In this document: in pieces, positions 9,801 through 17,795 of the stretch
Position numbering within the stretch: position 1 is the stretch's first letter
Layout of the letters: each line of letters begins with the position of its first letter
DNA from: Falsibacillus albus
GTDB lineage: Bacteria; Bacillota; Bacilli; Bacillales; DSM-25281
Reading direction: 5' to 3'
NCBI RefSeq assembly: GCF_003668575.1
Contig: NZ_RCVZ01000002.1
Span: 186,001 to 250,000, forward strand
Length of the DNA: 64,000 nucleotides
Position numbers and translations under genes: made by a program
The notes under the pieces: model-generated
The model's input: only the letters and a program-made list of their open reading frames with translations
Database searches by the model: none
What the model was told of the DNA's origin: nothing

Positions 9801-10306
9801 TTGGTATAGATGAGCTCCAGGTCGTGGAGTTTGTCCACAAGCGACTGATGATACCCCTCATTCGCCAGCTCTTCTTGTTTAATCATCAGCTCTTCGGGCT
9901 CTACACAATATCTCTTGAATTCTGTCAGCACTGACTCAATATGCTGTACGAAACCATTCTTATCAGCTGCGCGGCCAAACAGCTTCAATTGCTCTTTTTG
10001 CTCTTCTATGATTTTGCGAATGAGCATATTCAATCCGGCGCTGGATAAATGGTAGCGGCCCATTCCTCCCGTTTCCTGCAGGACCCTCCAGGCGAGCCTG
10101 GTAAAACTAAACACTTGAGCACGGATCATGCCGTTTAAATTCGGGGATTTAGCAAGGCGATATTCAGATAAAAATGTCATTTGATCCGGTACTAAATAAA
10201 TGATAGGCGCGCCATTCGGCTTTGCTTCAAGCGACGCTGCCATTTCATCAAAGACGTAAGACGTTTTCCCTGCTCCCGAACGGCCAAGGATGAAGCGCAC
10301 AGACAT
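6800..10306 (-). CDS. addB: ATP-dependent helicase/nuclease subunit B (AddB)
   Basis: 1168 residues, the usual AddB length. Walker A GRSGAGKT is at residues 8-15. The inactivated-helicase core is followed by a C-terminal nuclease with RVIDYKSS. Four cysteines expected to hold a 4Fe-4S cluster are visible: one in MFHGCPFSHFARHGL (about residue 795) and three in CQFCSFKPVC near residue 1115-1125. It partners AddA; the 4Fe-4S nuclease module stabilises DNA binding in the family. The start ATG 10306 has GAAGGAGTGATCAT upstream. Confidence 0.96.
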   Translation of the reverse strand: MSVRFILGRSGAGKTSYVFDEMAASLEAKPNGAPIIYLVPDQMTFLSEYRLAKSPNLNGMIRAQVFSFTRLAWRVLQETGGMGRYHLSSAGLNMLIRKIIEEQKEQLKLFGRAADKNGFVQHIESVLTEFKRYCVEPEELMIKQEELANEGYHQSLVDKLHDLELIYTKFEETLLDKYIDSEDYFRLLAESIRHSPYLQSAEIYIDGFHSFTPQEYLVIEELMKTCPNVSIALTLDKPYRFATPDDLDLFRMTGETYESLYQIASALGIPLEEKVMESSLRYEGNSLLHLERNFEHRPAIPFQGELDIELWQASNRRSEIEGIARKIRSLIQESNYRYQDIAILVRNGHDYQDVFETIFYDYDIPYFIDQKRPMLNHPLIELIRSTIEILNSNWRYEPVFRAVKTDLLFPLNSRDQGLREKMDRLENYVLANGIKGSQWTNKNRWVYRRFRGLELTDVPQTDQERSIEHEINELRLFISAPILRLSRRLKKASAGRDFGEALFLFLEELDIPSKLEKLRMDAEEKGNLVLAREHDQAWNAVIELLDQFVEMVGSERFTLKKFSTVLDSGLESMKFSIVPPAMDQVIIANLELSRLSEVKAAFVIGLNDGIMPAKISEEGVFADDDRERLFQSGIMVGPSSRRKLLDEDFIAYKAFTTPSRHLFLSYPLANEEGRALLPSPYIKRLKEMFPGIDEKMIVNDPADLFSSEQLEYISHPNVSIAYLTTQLQLKKNHYPIAGFWWDVYNFYMEHPQWHSKAKHILSSLYFQNKAKPISEAASKELYGEEILASVSRMEMFHGCPFSHFARHGLKLQDREIFRLEAPDIGEMFHGALKWIADEVTRLNLSWSSLSQEQCTMLAKEAVNVLAPKLQHQILLSSNRHHYIKKKLENVISRASIVLSQHAKASGFAPIGLELGFGPKGSLPPFTFTLKNGIKMALQGRIDRIDKSENQQGTFLRVIDYKSSAKSLDYTEVYYGLALQMLTYLDIAITHSKHLVGTEALPAGVLYFHVHNPVVKANSFMTMEEIEQEIYKSFKMKGLILDDPDIVRLMDRTLESGSSEVISAGLKKDGTLTANSQSASKEDLQYMRKYVRKIYEKTGNDITSGLVDIAPYKLKDRTPCQFCSFKPVCQFDQSMEGNQFRILPQHKQDEIMANIREEVDEDGQITDTN

Positions 10307-10535
10307 ATGATCACTCCTTCTACAGCTTTTTTATGTAAAATTTTCTGTACAAATATAAATATTAATATTTCATTCTACTATTATAGTATACCCATCCATT
10401 AAATAGAGGAAAAACTGCTCATTTAGAGGATAGCTGAATGGTGCATATAAAAAGTGGTCATTATACACTACCCTACACCACGATCACCCGTCAAAAGAAA
10501 TTATCTCCATTGATATCATGCCCTCTCATCGAAAT

Positions 10536-10572
10536 CCAAAAAAATCCAAACGCTTACTGAACGCGTTTGGAT
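10536..10572 (-). terminator. Terminator of the acyl-CoA ligase gene
   Basis: ATCCAAACGC (10544-10553) pairs with GCGTTTGGAT (10563-10572), loop 9 nt, followed on the minus strand by seven T residues. It lies about 20 bp past the ligase stop. Confidence 0.85.
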
Positions 10573-10591
10573 CACTCATTTTATATATTCG

Positions 10592-12097
10592 CTACATAAT
10601 GGTATTCCCCTTCATATACCATAGTGATTTCAAGGACTTCTTATCGATTTTTCCTACATGCGTTTTAGGCAGTTCCTCTACAAAAACAAAATCCTTCGGC
10701 ATTTTAAAATTCTTAAACTTCCGAAGACAATGCCGTTGAATTACATCGACTTCGCATTTTTTGTTTCCTTTTGTGGTCAAGAAGGCTGTAACTTTCTCCC
10801 CCCACTTTTCATCCGGGATACCAATGACAGCTGCTTCATCAACCATTGGATGCTCACAAAGCCAATGCTCAATTTCAAGAGGATATACATTCTCTCCGCC
10901 CGTAATGATCATATCCTTCTTTCTGCCAACGATATAAATATAGCCATCCTCATCTTTCCGCGCCAGATCCCCAGTATGCAGCCAGCCGCCTTTAACCGTT
11001 CTTAAAGTCTCTTCTTCATTGTTCCAATAGCAGGAGAAGACATGCTTCCCTCTAATCAGAAGCTCACCTACCTGGCCGCTCTTCGCCTCTTTCCCATTAG
11101 GATCTATGATCTTAATGGAATTGAACACCATTGCCTTTCCGACAGAGCCTCTTTTTTCGTTTGCTATTTTCGGATCTATATAAAAATTATTAGGTCCTGC
11201 TTCAGTCAATCCGTATCCTTCTTTGAAAGCAAGTCCTTTACCGGCAAAAAACTCATATATCGACAGCGGACAAGGGGCACCTCCCGATAAAAAAACCTTC
11301 ATGCTGTCAAAGCTTGTACGGGAAAATCCTTCGCTCTGAATCATCATATGATACATGGTGGGCACAAATAGAGCAATCGTGATCTGATGCTTATTCAAAT
11401 GTGCAATGGCTGCTTCAGGGGTGAACCTTCTCCCTATCACTACCTTTCCCCCGGCCATCAGAATGGGGATAGAGAGGGCATTGATTCCGCCTGTATGAAA
11501 CAAAGGAAGGTAGGTCAGTGTTTTATCCTCCTTATTCAAGCCCCAGCTGATTATCGTATTGACAGCATTCCAATTGACTGATTGATAAGACAGGACTACC
11601 CCTTTTGACTTCCCTGTTGTTCCACCTGTATAAATCATCATCCATGGATCTTTTTCAAAGATATCTTCCTGAATCAAAATGATATCTTCATTGAACGAGT
11701 CCAATCGATTTTGTTCGATTGAGATCGTTTCGATCAACATCGATAATGATTTGGCAATAGGCTCAAAGTCTGCACTGTACAGCATTAATGAGGGACTGCA
11801 ATCCATTACGATATGTTCAAGTTCAGCCTCAGATAGCCTCCAATTCAACGGAACAAAGATAGCCCCTATCTTGGCACAACCAAAGAGCACCTCGAAAAAA
11901 ATCGGATCGTTCTCCGAAACCAAGCAAATCCGATCGCCTTTCTTCACCCCTTTTGTCTTAAAAAACATTGCCCATTTCAATGCTTGGTTATGTAAACCTA
12001 AATAGGTTAATTCTGTGCCCGTATCTCCATCCACAACCGCAATATCATCAGGTGTCAAACGCGCCCGACTCTCGATCCAATCCATTTCACTCCACAC
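10592..12097 (-). CDS. Acyl-CoA ligase (AMP-binding enzyme)
   Basis: 501 residues. Adenylate-forming signatures are YTGGTTGKSKGV (P-loop, about residue 165), GYGLTEAGP, the GWLHTGDLARKDEDGY hinge, GRKKDMIITGGENVYPLEIE, and the C-terminal lysine in THVGKIDKKSL. It would join a carboxylate to CoA via an acyl-AMP in the cytoplasm. The start is GTG 12097, 8 nt after AGGAGG. It is transcribed alone from a promoter with the same 11-bp direct repeats as the livK operon upstream, so I infer it activates the substrate imported or processed by that operon. The closest family is medium/long-chain fatty-acyl-CoA ligases; the actual acid is not predictable. Confidence 0.9.
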   Translation of the reverse strand: MWSEMDWIESRARLTPDDIAVVDGDTGTELTYLGLHNQALKWAMFFKTKGVKKGDRICLVSENDPIFFEVLFGCAKIGAIFVPLNWRLSEAELEHIVMDCSPSLMLYSADFEPIAKSLSMLIETISIEQNRLDSFNEDIILIQEDIFEKDPWMMIYTGGTTGKSKGVVLSYQSVNWNAVNTIISWGLNKEDKTLTYLPLFHTGGINALSIPILMAGGKVVIGRRFTPEAAIAHLNKHQITIALFVPTMYHMMIQSEGFSRTSFDSMKVFLSGGAPCPLSIYEFFAGKGLAFKEGYGLTEAGPNNFYIDPKIANEKRGSVGKAMVFNSIKIIDPNGKEAKSGQVGELLIRGKHVFSCYWNNEEETLRTVKGGWLHTGDLARKDEDGYIYIVGRKKDMIITGGENVYPLEIEHWLCEHPMVDEAAVIGIPDEKWGEKVTAFLTTKGNKKCEVDVIQRHCLRKFKNFKMPKDFVFVEELPKTHVGKIDKKSLKSLWYMKGNTIM

Positions 12098-12127
12098 CGC
12101 GTCTTCCTCCTCCAGCTTAATAACAAA

Positions 12128-12160
12128 ATTATATGGTTAAGGAGTTACAAGGAAGTTACA
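12128..12160 (-). promoter_or_regulatory. Activator-type promoter with 11-bp direct repeats before the acyl-CoA ligase
   Basis: On the minus strand two TGTAACT repeats (12160-12154 and 12149-12143) are exactly 11 bp apart. Nine bp separate the second from TATAAT (12133-12128). No good -35 box is present at 16-18 bp, as expected for an activator-dependent promoter. The layout is identical to that before livK. It resembles SARP binding sites, and a SARP-domain regulator is encoded at 22046-25306. Confidence 0.7.
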
Positions 12161-12228
12161 GAGGATAAAATAGGGCTGCTTCTCGTGAATTTAACTCATG
12201 GCCCTTTCGTTAAATGCTCTTTCTTGTC

Positions 12229-12400
12229 ATACATTGTTGCTTTAGCTAATAAAGTAGGATTGTTTAAGCAAAGTTTCAACTTCAAAATGGCGTATATCGG
12301 CAGAAAAGAGCTGGAAAACTTTCATTCAACGAACAAACGTAAAAGCGACTGTAGGATTTTAACAACAATCTTTACGAAAACAGCCTCGTTAAAAAAACCT
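12229..12400. repeat. Intergenic repeat, copy 1 (partner at 47456-47583)
   Basis: The segment contains GTTGCT..AGCTAATAAA, TTCATTCAACGAAC and a near-identical block GGATTTTAACAACAATCTTTACGAAAACA, here described by position 12355-12382. The same blocks appear in the same order at 47456-47583 in an unrelated gene setting. No coding potential is seen. The right end reaches the stop codon of the small gene at 12389. Confidence 0.6.
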
Positions 12401-12607
12401 TCGGCAGCGATCACAGTAGGGAGGCGTGTTCCCCCGCTTGAGGCTCCTATGACATCCTGGACACTCTACTGTCGTGCTATCATCATCGCCAAGACCACCG
12501 AACCCTTTTTGAAAAAATCCTTTCATCGACCCTTCCAGCTTCCTTAACAGAAGCGCCGGCACAGATATGACAAATCCTATCAGCAATAATACCAACATCA
12601 CCCTCAA
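12389..12607 (-). CDS. Small membrane-anchored zinc-ribbon protein, unknown
   Basis: 72 residues starting at TTG 12607, with AGGGG six nt upstream. A hydrophobic N-terminal segment (MLVLLLIGFVISVPALLL) is followed by a Gly/Phe-rich linker and a C-terminal zinc ribbon, CPGCHRSLKRG-x-x-PPYCDRC. The two CxxC pairs, the single membrane segment and the ribosome site support a real gene. I do not recognise a named family. It stands alone between the acyl-CoA ligase and the thiolase terminator. Function unknown. Confidence 0.55.
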   Translation of the reverse strand: MRVMLVLLLIGFVISVPALLLRKLEGSMKGFFQKGFGGLGDDDSTTVECPGCHRSLKRGNTPPYCDRCRRFF

Positions 12608-12863
12608 GCTCTTCCCCTCCCCAACATCCTTAATTTCACTTACGATTCAGGGGGCGGTTTTGTTTCAAAATCAGGTGAAAAGTCAATGATCCGAATATGC
12701 CGGACAACGAGCTTTATCCCGGCTCTTTTGCCACCGTTTCGCACACCAGCTCAACTCAAAGGCTTTATTCTGACTTATTGTTTTCAGGTCACTCAAGTCA
12801 CAGGAGCGCCCAACTGCAAATATCGCCACCTCTACATATTGCGCCGCATTATCTATAAAATAA

Positions 12864-12894
12864 CCAAAAAAGAACACCCGCACATTGGGTGTTC
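12864..12894 (-). terminator. Terminator of the livK-thiolase operon
   Basis: GAACACCC (12872-12879) pairs with GGGTGTTC (12887-12894) and is followed on the minus strand by TTTTTT. It ends the operon just past the thiolase stop. The remaining stretch 12608-12863 shows no convincing gene; the reading frames there lack ribosome sites. Confidence 0.88.
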
Positions 12895-12902
12895 AATTAA
12901 AC

Positions 12903-14075
12903 CTAGCATTCTATGAAAACAGTAGCTCCCATGCCGCCGCCGACGCATAATGAAGCTATACCTTTTTCTGCGTTTCTTCTTTTCATTTCGTGGATCAGCG
13001 AGACGACAATTCTTGCTCCGGTGCAGCCTACTGGATGCCCTAAGCTGATGCCGCTGCCATTGACATTTACTTTCTCCCTGTCCAAACCAAGTTCCTTTTC
13101 CACAGCTAAATACTGAGCTGCAAATGCCTCGTTTATTTCCCAGAGATCGACTTCATCCATGGACCAATCAACTTTGCTCAATCCCTTTTGAGTAGCAGGG
13201 ACGGGACCTCTGCCCATGACCTTGGGATCGACTCCCGCAACCGAATAGCCCGAGATTTTAGCCAGAACCTCCACACCTCTGCGGTTCGCTTCTTCCTCTG
13301 ACATCAGAACGAGGATGGCTGCCCCATCATTCAAACTCGATGCATTCCCCGCCGTGACTGTACCGTTCTGGCGGAATGCAGGCTTTAGTCCGTTTAGTTT
13401 TTCCAAGGATAAATTGCCGCGCGGGTTTTCATCCTTATCTATCAATCGTTCCACCCGGCGGTCCTTCACTGTAATTGGGATGATTTGTGAATCGAAATAT
13501 CCGTTCTCGATTGCCGTCATCGCTTTTTGGTGCGACTGAAAAGCCAATTCATCCTGCTCTTCCCGGCTTATCCCATGTATTTCAGCAAGGTTTTCAGCCG
13601 TTTCCCCCATCATGAAGTGATGAATCGGATCCTCCAGCACCTCCCAAACCGTATCTCTTATTTCACCATGTTGAAGACGTTGCCCCCAACGATGCTGCTT
13701 TAATACATAAGGGCTGGAGCTCATGGCTTCAACACCGCCTGCCAACACAATCTCCGACATTCCTGTTTGGATCTGCATGGCAGCAGAGATGATCGCCTGC
13801 ATGCCGCTGGCACATTGGCGCTGGATTGTATAACCCGTCGTCGTTTCTTCAAATCCTGCCAAAAGGGCAGCTGTCCTTGCTGTATTGGGCTGATCTGTAC
13901 GCTGGATGCAGTGGCCCAGGATCACTTCATCGATATCACATGCACCAAGCTTGCTGGCAGAAGCAGCTTCCTGCAAAAGGGGTACGACTAAATCCGTCGG
14001 AAGCAAGTCTTTGAAAGCACCCCCAAACGTACCGATCGGTGTGCGATAAGCCGCTGTTACTACAACATTCTTCAT
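12903..14075 (-). CDS. Acetyl-CoA acetyltransferase / 3-ketoacyl-CoA thiolase
   Basis: 390 residues from ATG 14075 (AAGGAG 8 nt upstream; ATG 14081 is too close). Thiolase landmarks are the nucleophilic Cys in [11 protein letters not shown] (about residue 87), [17 protein letters not shown] with the active-site His, and the C-terminal [13 protein letters not shown] with the second Cys. It cleaves a 3-ketoacyl-CoA with CoA to give acetyl-CoA and a shortened acyl-CoA, or the reverse. As the last gene of the livK operon, a degradative role is the simplest inference. The chain-length preference cannot be read from sequence. Confidence 0.93.
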   Translation of the reverse strand: MKNVVVTAAYRTPIGTFGGAFKDLLPTDLVVPLLQEAASASKLGACDIDEVILGHCIQRTDQPNTARTAALLAGFEETTTGYTIQRQCASGMQAIISAAMQIQTGMSEIVLAGGVEAMSSSPYVLKQHRWGQRLQHGEIRDTVWEVLEDPIHHFMMGETAENLAEIHGISREEQDELAFQSHQKAMTAIENGYFDSQIIPITVKDRRVERLIDKDENPRGNLSLEKLNGLKPAFRQNGTVTAGNASSLNDGAAILVLMSEEEANRRGVEVLAKISGYSVAGVDPKVMGRGPVPATQKGLSKVDWSMDEVDLWEINEAFAAQYLAVEKELGLDREKVNVNGSGISLGHPVGCTGARIVVSLIHEMKRRNAEKGIASLCVGGGMGATVFIEC

Positions 14076-14088
14076 TCCCATTTCTCCT

Positions 14089-14829
14089 TTACATCATGAT
14101 TCCGCCATCCACGTGCAGAACGGTTCCATTGACATAGTCGGATTCATCGCTCGCCAAAAACAGATAGGCATTTGCAATGTCTTCCGGTTTTCCAAGGCGT
14201 TGAAGTGGAATCATGCTTTTCATTTGTTCGATCACTTTTTCCGGGACTTTGGCTACCATATTCGTTTCGGTGAAGCCTGGAGCGACAGCATTGACATTTA
14301 TTCCTTTACGGCCGAGCTCCTTTGCCCAAGTTTTCGTCATCCCGACGATTGCTGCCTTTGCTGCAGCATAGTTCGTCTGCCCGACATTTCCATAAATTCC
14401 GCTGACGGAAGAAGTGCTGATGATCTTCCCTTTCCCGCTTTGTACCATATAAGGGAGGACAGCCTGAGTGCAGTGGAAGACTCCGGTCAAATTGACATCA
14501 ATGACCTGCTGGAAATCAGACGTGCTCAATTTCGCCAGCATCCCATCCCGGGTGATTCCAGCATTGTTTATTAAAATATCGATCTTTCCATATGTAGAAA
14601 TGACTTGCTCAACCATGCGGTCGATGCTTTCACGTTCTGCAACGTCCACTTGAAAAAACGCCGCATCATACCCTTGTTCCTTCAGTTCCCCGACACGCTT
14701 TTCCCCGATTTCAGCATCATAGTCTGCCAAGGCCACTTTTGCCCCTTCCTCCGAAAAGCGTTTGGCTGCGGCAAATCCTATCCCATTGGCTGCACCTGTT
14801 ATGACAGCTACCTTTTCATTCAGTCTCAT
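14089..14829 (-). CDS. Short-chain dehydrogenase/reductase, FabG-like
   Basis: 246 residues. Classical SDR features are TGAANGIG nucleotide binding (residues 12-19), NNAG at about 87-90, catalytic Ser in STSSVSG, the Tyr/Lys pair in YAAAK (about 154-158), and PGFTETNM. It resembles 3-oxoacyl-ACP/CoA reductases. Aspartate after the second strand (LADYDAE) is more typical of NAD than NADP preference, which would fit 3-hydroxyacyl-CoA oxidation in a catabolic operon; this is an inference. It lies 13 bp upstream of the thiolase gene. Confidence 0.9.
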   Translation of the reverse strand: MRLNEKVAVITGAANGIGFAAAKRFSEEGAKVALADYDAEIGEKRVGELKEQGYDAAFFQVDVAERESIDRMVEQVISTYGKIDILINNAGITRDGMLAKLSTSDFQQVIDVNLTGVFHCTQAVLPYMVQSGKGKIISTSSVSGIYGNVGQTNYAAAKAAIVGMTKTWAKELGRKGINVNAVAPGFTETNMVAKVPEKVIEQMKSMIPLQRLGKPEDIANAYLFLASDESDYVNGTVLHVDGGIMM

Positions 14830-14842
14830 GCCTTACCTCCTA

Positions 14843-15745
14843 CTAATTCGCTAAAAATTCCGAAACTTCCTGCAGCAGCTGCCCCAGATCATCGATAAGC
14901 GGGGAGTGTCCACAGTTTTTCAACTCTTTGAATTGTGCATTACTTCCAAGATCGTCCAGGATTTCTTTTACCATCTGCGAATGAACCACATAATCCCGAT
15001 CCCCTCGCAACACCAGCACCGGAATTGTGATCTCCTTTGCTTTTCCGTTTCCTTCTACAAGACCATTGTGGTGTTCACTAATATTAAACGTGTTTAAAGC
15101 TTGATAGACGTCAGCAAGGTTCCGCTGTGTCCGCATATCGTCAACATATGCTTCGAAATGCTCCTCGCAAGGCTTGTTATGTGTATAAATCAACATATTC
15201 CACATCGCCTTCAGGAAATCACGATTGTTTTGGTCGTAAGCCAATTGAACAGCAATCGTTTTCCCCGTGTCCCTCTCTACCTCTTCAATCGCCTTTAGCC
15301 GATTGGCTAAATCCGGTTCCCCTGATTCTTTTGTTCCATAGAATGGATACCCTCTTGTTGAAGCAGAAGCAATTAAGATCAATTTTTGACAAAATCCTGG
15401 ATGCTCTGCAGCAAATTGCATTCCGACAGCGCCTCCTGTCGACCATCCGATGAGAGAGCAGTCGGTTATTCCCATGATATCGACAAATGATTTCAGATCA
15501 TCAGAAAAATCCTTGATCCCTTTTATACGCGTATGATAGCTTGAACCTCCGAATCCCCTCAAATCGACTGCATAAAGGTGGTATTGTTCATCCAGCGCTT
15601 CCATTAAAACATCCCAATGCTTGGATGAGGTCATGTTCCCGTGGATCAATAATACTGTTTTCCCACTCCCCGGTCTTTCGCGATATGCCATTGTTTCCCC
15701 ATTGGACAATTTCACTGTTTGAATTTCCATATCCATTGTTTTCAT
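14843..15745 (-). CDS. Alpha/beta hydrolase
   Basis: 300 residues from ATG 15745, with GAGGTG six nt upstream. The alpha/beta fold shows the oxyanion HGN motif (LLIHGNMTSS), the nucleophile elbow GWSTGGAVG with Ser, the acid in LRGDRDYVV and the His in NCGHSPLIDD. No signal peptide is seen, so it is cytoplasmic. The family covers esterases, C-C hydrolases and lactonases; the substrate is not predictable. It sits between the KAS III-like gene and the SDR in the livK operon, so it may hydrolyse an ester or thioester intermediate of the imported compound. Confidence 0.88.
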   Translation of the reverse strand: MKTMDMEIQTVKLSNGETMAYRERPGSGKTVLLIHGNMTSSKHWDVLMEALDEQYHLYAVDLRGFGGSSYHTRIKGIKDFSDDLKSFVDIMGITDCSLIGWSTGGAVGMQFAAEHPGFCQKLILIASASTRGYPFYGTKESGEPDLANRLKAIEEVERDTGKTIAVQLAYDQNNRDFLKAMWNMLIYTHNKPCEEHFEAYVDDMRTQRNLADVYQALNTFNISEHHNGLVEGNGKAKEITIPVLVLRGDRDYVVHSQMVKEILDDLGSNAQFKELKNCGHSPLIDDLGQLLQEVSEFLAN

Positions 15746-15755
15746 CCCTTTCACC

Positions 15756-16769
15756 TCACTTCGAATTTCCCCACCGGATCGTTGTGGCACCCCATGCATA
15801 TCCGATCCCTGCGCTAACCAGTACAACGAGGTCGCCGTTTTTTAATTTATTCTGTTTCTCGGCAAGTTCCAATGATAGTATTTGATCAATTTGGCCGATA
15901 TGTCCGTAGTCTTCCAGATAAATAGAATGTTCACTTGTTAAGCCCAGTTCCCGCAGTACATACTCATGAGCAGATCTTTTCATATGGAGCATGGCCACAT
16001 AATCAATGTCTTTTTCAGCGTAGCCGCTTTTGAAGAGCGACTCTCGGATGACCTTCAAAAAATTATCCATCGACTTTTGCTCAAGCCTTCTTTTCATTCC
16101 TGGTGGATCGAGCACATCAAGCCGGTACAGTCCTTCATCCAAGTTCTTGTGCGAGATCGGATTTTTTGTCCCGCCGGACGTGACAACGACGTCCTCGGAA
16201 AAAGTACCGTCCGTAATGATTTCCGATTCCAATACTACATTTTTGCTAATCCCTTTTTGTAACATGAGTGCACCTCCACCTGCCGCTAAGTTGAACATGA
16301 ATCGAGTCCGCTCATTGCCATAATCAATAAAATCGATATTTCGGTAACCACCGGCAAGAAGGACTGTTTTGATTGCAGGGTCTGCTATCATCATGGCTTT
16401 CGCTATTTTAATCGCCATGATCGTTGTTCCGCATCTGAGTGCAGCGTCAAATCCCCATGCCCGATGCGCCCCAATCTCTTCTTGAAGCTTGATGGCAGCG
16501 GTCCACAGCGGATATTCCTTATGTTCTTCCCCGATATAGATGACAAGGTCAATTTCTTTCGGATCGATTCCCGCTCTTTCTATCGCTTGTCTCGCTGCCC
16601 TTATGCCCATTTCACACGTATGGTCATGAACACCAGGAACCGGCTTTTGCTTGATACCCATTTTTTCTTCTACGACCTCTAATGGAATTCCTGCTTTTTC
16701 TGCGATTTCTTCACTCGTCATAACGCTTTCAGGAAGGTATAGGCCAGTACTCAAAATGCCGATATTCAT
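15756..16769 (-). CDS. KAS III (FabH)-like condensing enzyme or acyltransferase
   Basis: 337 residues from ATG 16769, after GGGGG and a 7-nt spacer. The fold is that of 3-oxoacyl-ACP synthase III: IGILSTGLYLPE at the N-terminus, the nucleophile Cys113 in AALRCGTT and a His at about 262 (MLHMKRSAHEY). Where FabH has the catalytic Asn of YGN, this protein has YGHIGQID (His290). The Cys-His-Asn triad is therefore altered, as in KAS III relatives with acyl-transfer or other roles. It is inside a transport and CoA-catabolism operon, so a housekeeping fatty acid synthesis role is unlikely. Confidence 0.85.
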   Translation of the reverse strand: MNIGILSTGLYLPESVMTSEEIAEKAGIPLEVVEEKMGIKQKPVPGVHDHTCEMGIRAARQAIERAGIDPKEIDLVIYIGEEHKEYPLWTAAIKLQEEIGAHRAWGFDAALRCGTTIMAIKIAKAMMIADPAIKTVLLAGGYRNIDFIDYGNERTRFMFNLAAGGGALMLQKGISKNVVLESEIITDGTFSEDVVVTSGGTKNPISHKNLDEGLYRLDVLDPPGMKRRLEQKSMDNFLKVIRESLFKSGYAEKDIDYVAMLHMKRSAHEYVLRELGLTSEHSIYLEDYGHIGQIDQILSLELAEKQNKLKNGDLVVLVSAGIGYAWGATTIRWGNSK

Positions 16770-16789
16770 TGAATGTCCCCCTTTGTTCA

Positions 16790-17791
16790 TCAGCCTGCAG
16801 CCTTATGCTTTTCAATGCTTTGTTTCTTTGAGGGAGTTTGCTTCTTCCTTCCCCACTTTTGTATAGTTCCAACAATGCCTGCTGGAAAAAACATGACAGC
16901 CACTATATACAGAATGCCAAAGAAAATGAGCCATCTTTCAAATATCGGGTGCTCCTTCGCAAGTTCTGTCAACCAATGGTGTGCAAATTCAATCAACCCT
17001 GCTCCAAGGATGGGACCGGCCAATGTCCCGACACCGCCGATGATCGTCATCAATAAGGCATCCAATGTGGTATCGATAGAAAATACGCTCGTATTGACAA
17101 ATCGAAGGGACATTACATAAAACGAACCTGCCAAACTGGCTGTAACACCTGCTAAAATACTTGCAAGAACCTTATAATGAAGGATTGTAAACCCAAGCGA
17201 CTCCGTTCTTTGTTCGTTTTCCCTGATCGCTAGCATCACTTTTCCGAAAGGCGACTGCGTGATTCTTTTCAGAAAGAAATACACGAACAGCATGAGTGCT
17301 AAACAAATGAAATAGAAAGTTGTCCGATCGATCATGACATCTGGCACCCGAAACGTAAAACCGTCATTTCCCTTTGTCAATGTCCGCCATTTTTCCGCTG
17401 CCACGAGGAACAATCCCGAGAATGCAAGTGTGAGCATTGCATAATAGTGGCTTTTCAAACGAAGTGTCAATAATCCGACGATGAAGCTGATGAAAGTGGA
17501 AATCAACGAACCAACAAGAATAGCAAGGAAAAAATACGGGAGCGTATGATCAAATCGATCCAATATGACCCCCGTTGAATATGCACCGATTCCGAAAAAC
17601 ATGGCATGTCCGAACGATACTATTCCCGTAAAGCCAAGAAGTATATCATAGCTCATGGCGAAAATGGCAAAGATAAAGATTTGAGTCATTAATATAAGGA
17701 AACTCCTAGAATCATAAATAGAAGGCAGCACCACCAACATGAATCCAACGAGTGCCATGGCCATCGTGGAAACCTGGAAATATCTTCTCAT
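16790..17791 (-). CDS. livM: Branched-chain amino acid-type ABC permease LivM
   Basis: 333 residues with about nine membrane segments. The LivM core is seen in FAMSYDILLGFTGIVSFGHAMFFGIGAYS (positions 45-73) and in the permease loop with TLAGPILGAGLIEF. The C-terminus is basic. It forms the channel with LivH, powered by LivG and LivF. The stop codon is 20 bp before the KAS III-like start. Liv-type transporters in catabolic operons often carry hydrophobic or aromatic acids and amides rather than leucine. Confidence 0.92.
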   Translation of the reverse strand: MRRYFQVSTMAMALVGFMLVVLPSIYDSRSFLILMTQIFIFAIFAMSYDILLGFTGIVSFGHAMFFGIGAYSTGVILDRFDHTLPYFFLAILVGSLISTFISFIVGLLTLRLKSHYYAMLTLAFSGLFLVAAEKWRTLTKGNDGFTFRVPDVMIDRTTFYFICLALMLFVYFFLKRITQSPFGKVMLAIRENEQRTESLGFTILHYKVLASILAGVTASLAGSFYVMSLRFVNTSVFSIDTTLDALLMTIIGGVGTLAGPILGAGLIEFAHHWLTELAKEHPIFERWLIFFGILYIVAVMFFPAGIVGTIQKWGRKKQTPSKKQSIEKHKAAG

Positions 17792-17795
17792 CCCA

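Noticed and set aside
12683-12883. 66-codon frame in the spacer after the thiolase
   Set aside because: No ribosome site, no domain pattern, and it runs through the thiolase terminator.
10592-16769. Resemblance of the ligase, SDR, hydrolase and KAS III-like set to OleABCD (beta-lactone/olefin) clusters
   Set aside because: The hydrolase has a Ser nucleophile (GWSTGG), whereas OleB uses Asp; the SDR is a short FabG type rather than the extended OleD; and a thiolase and liv transporter are included. The composition is similar, but the enzymes do not look orthologous.
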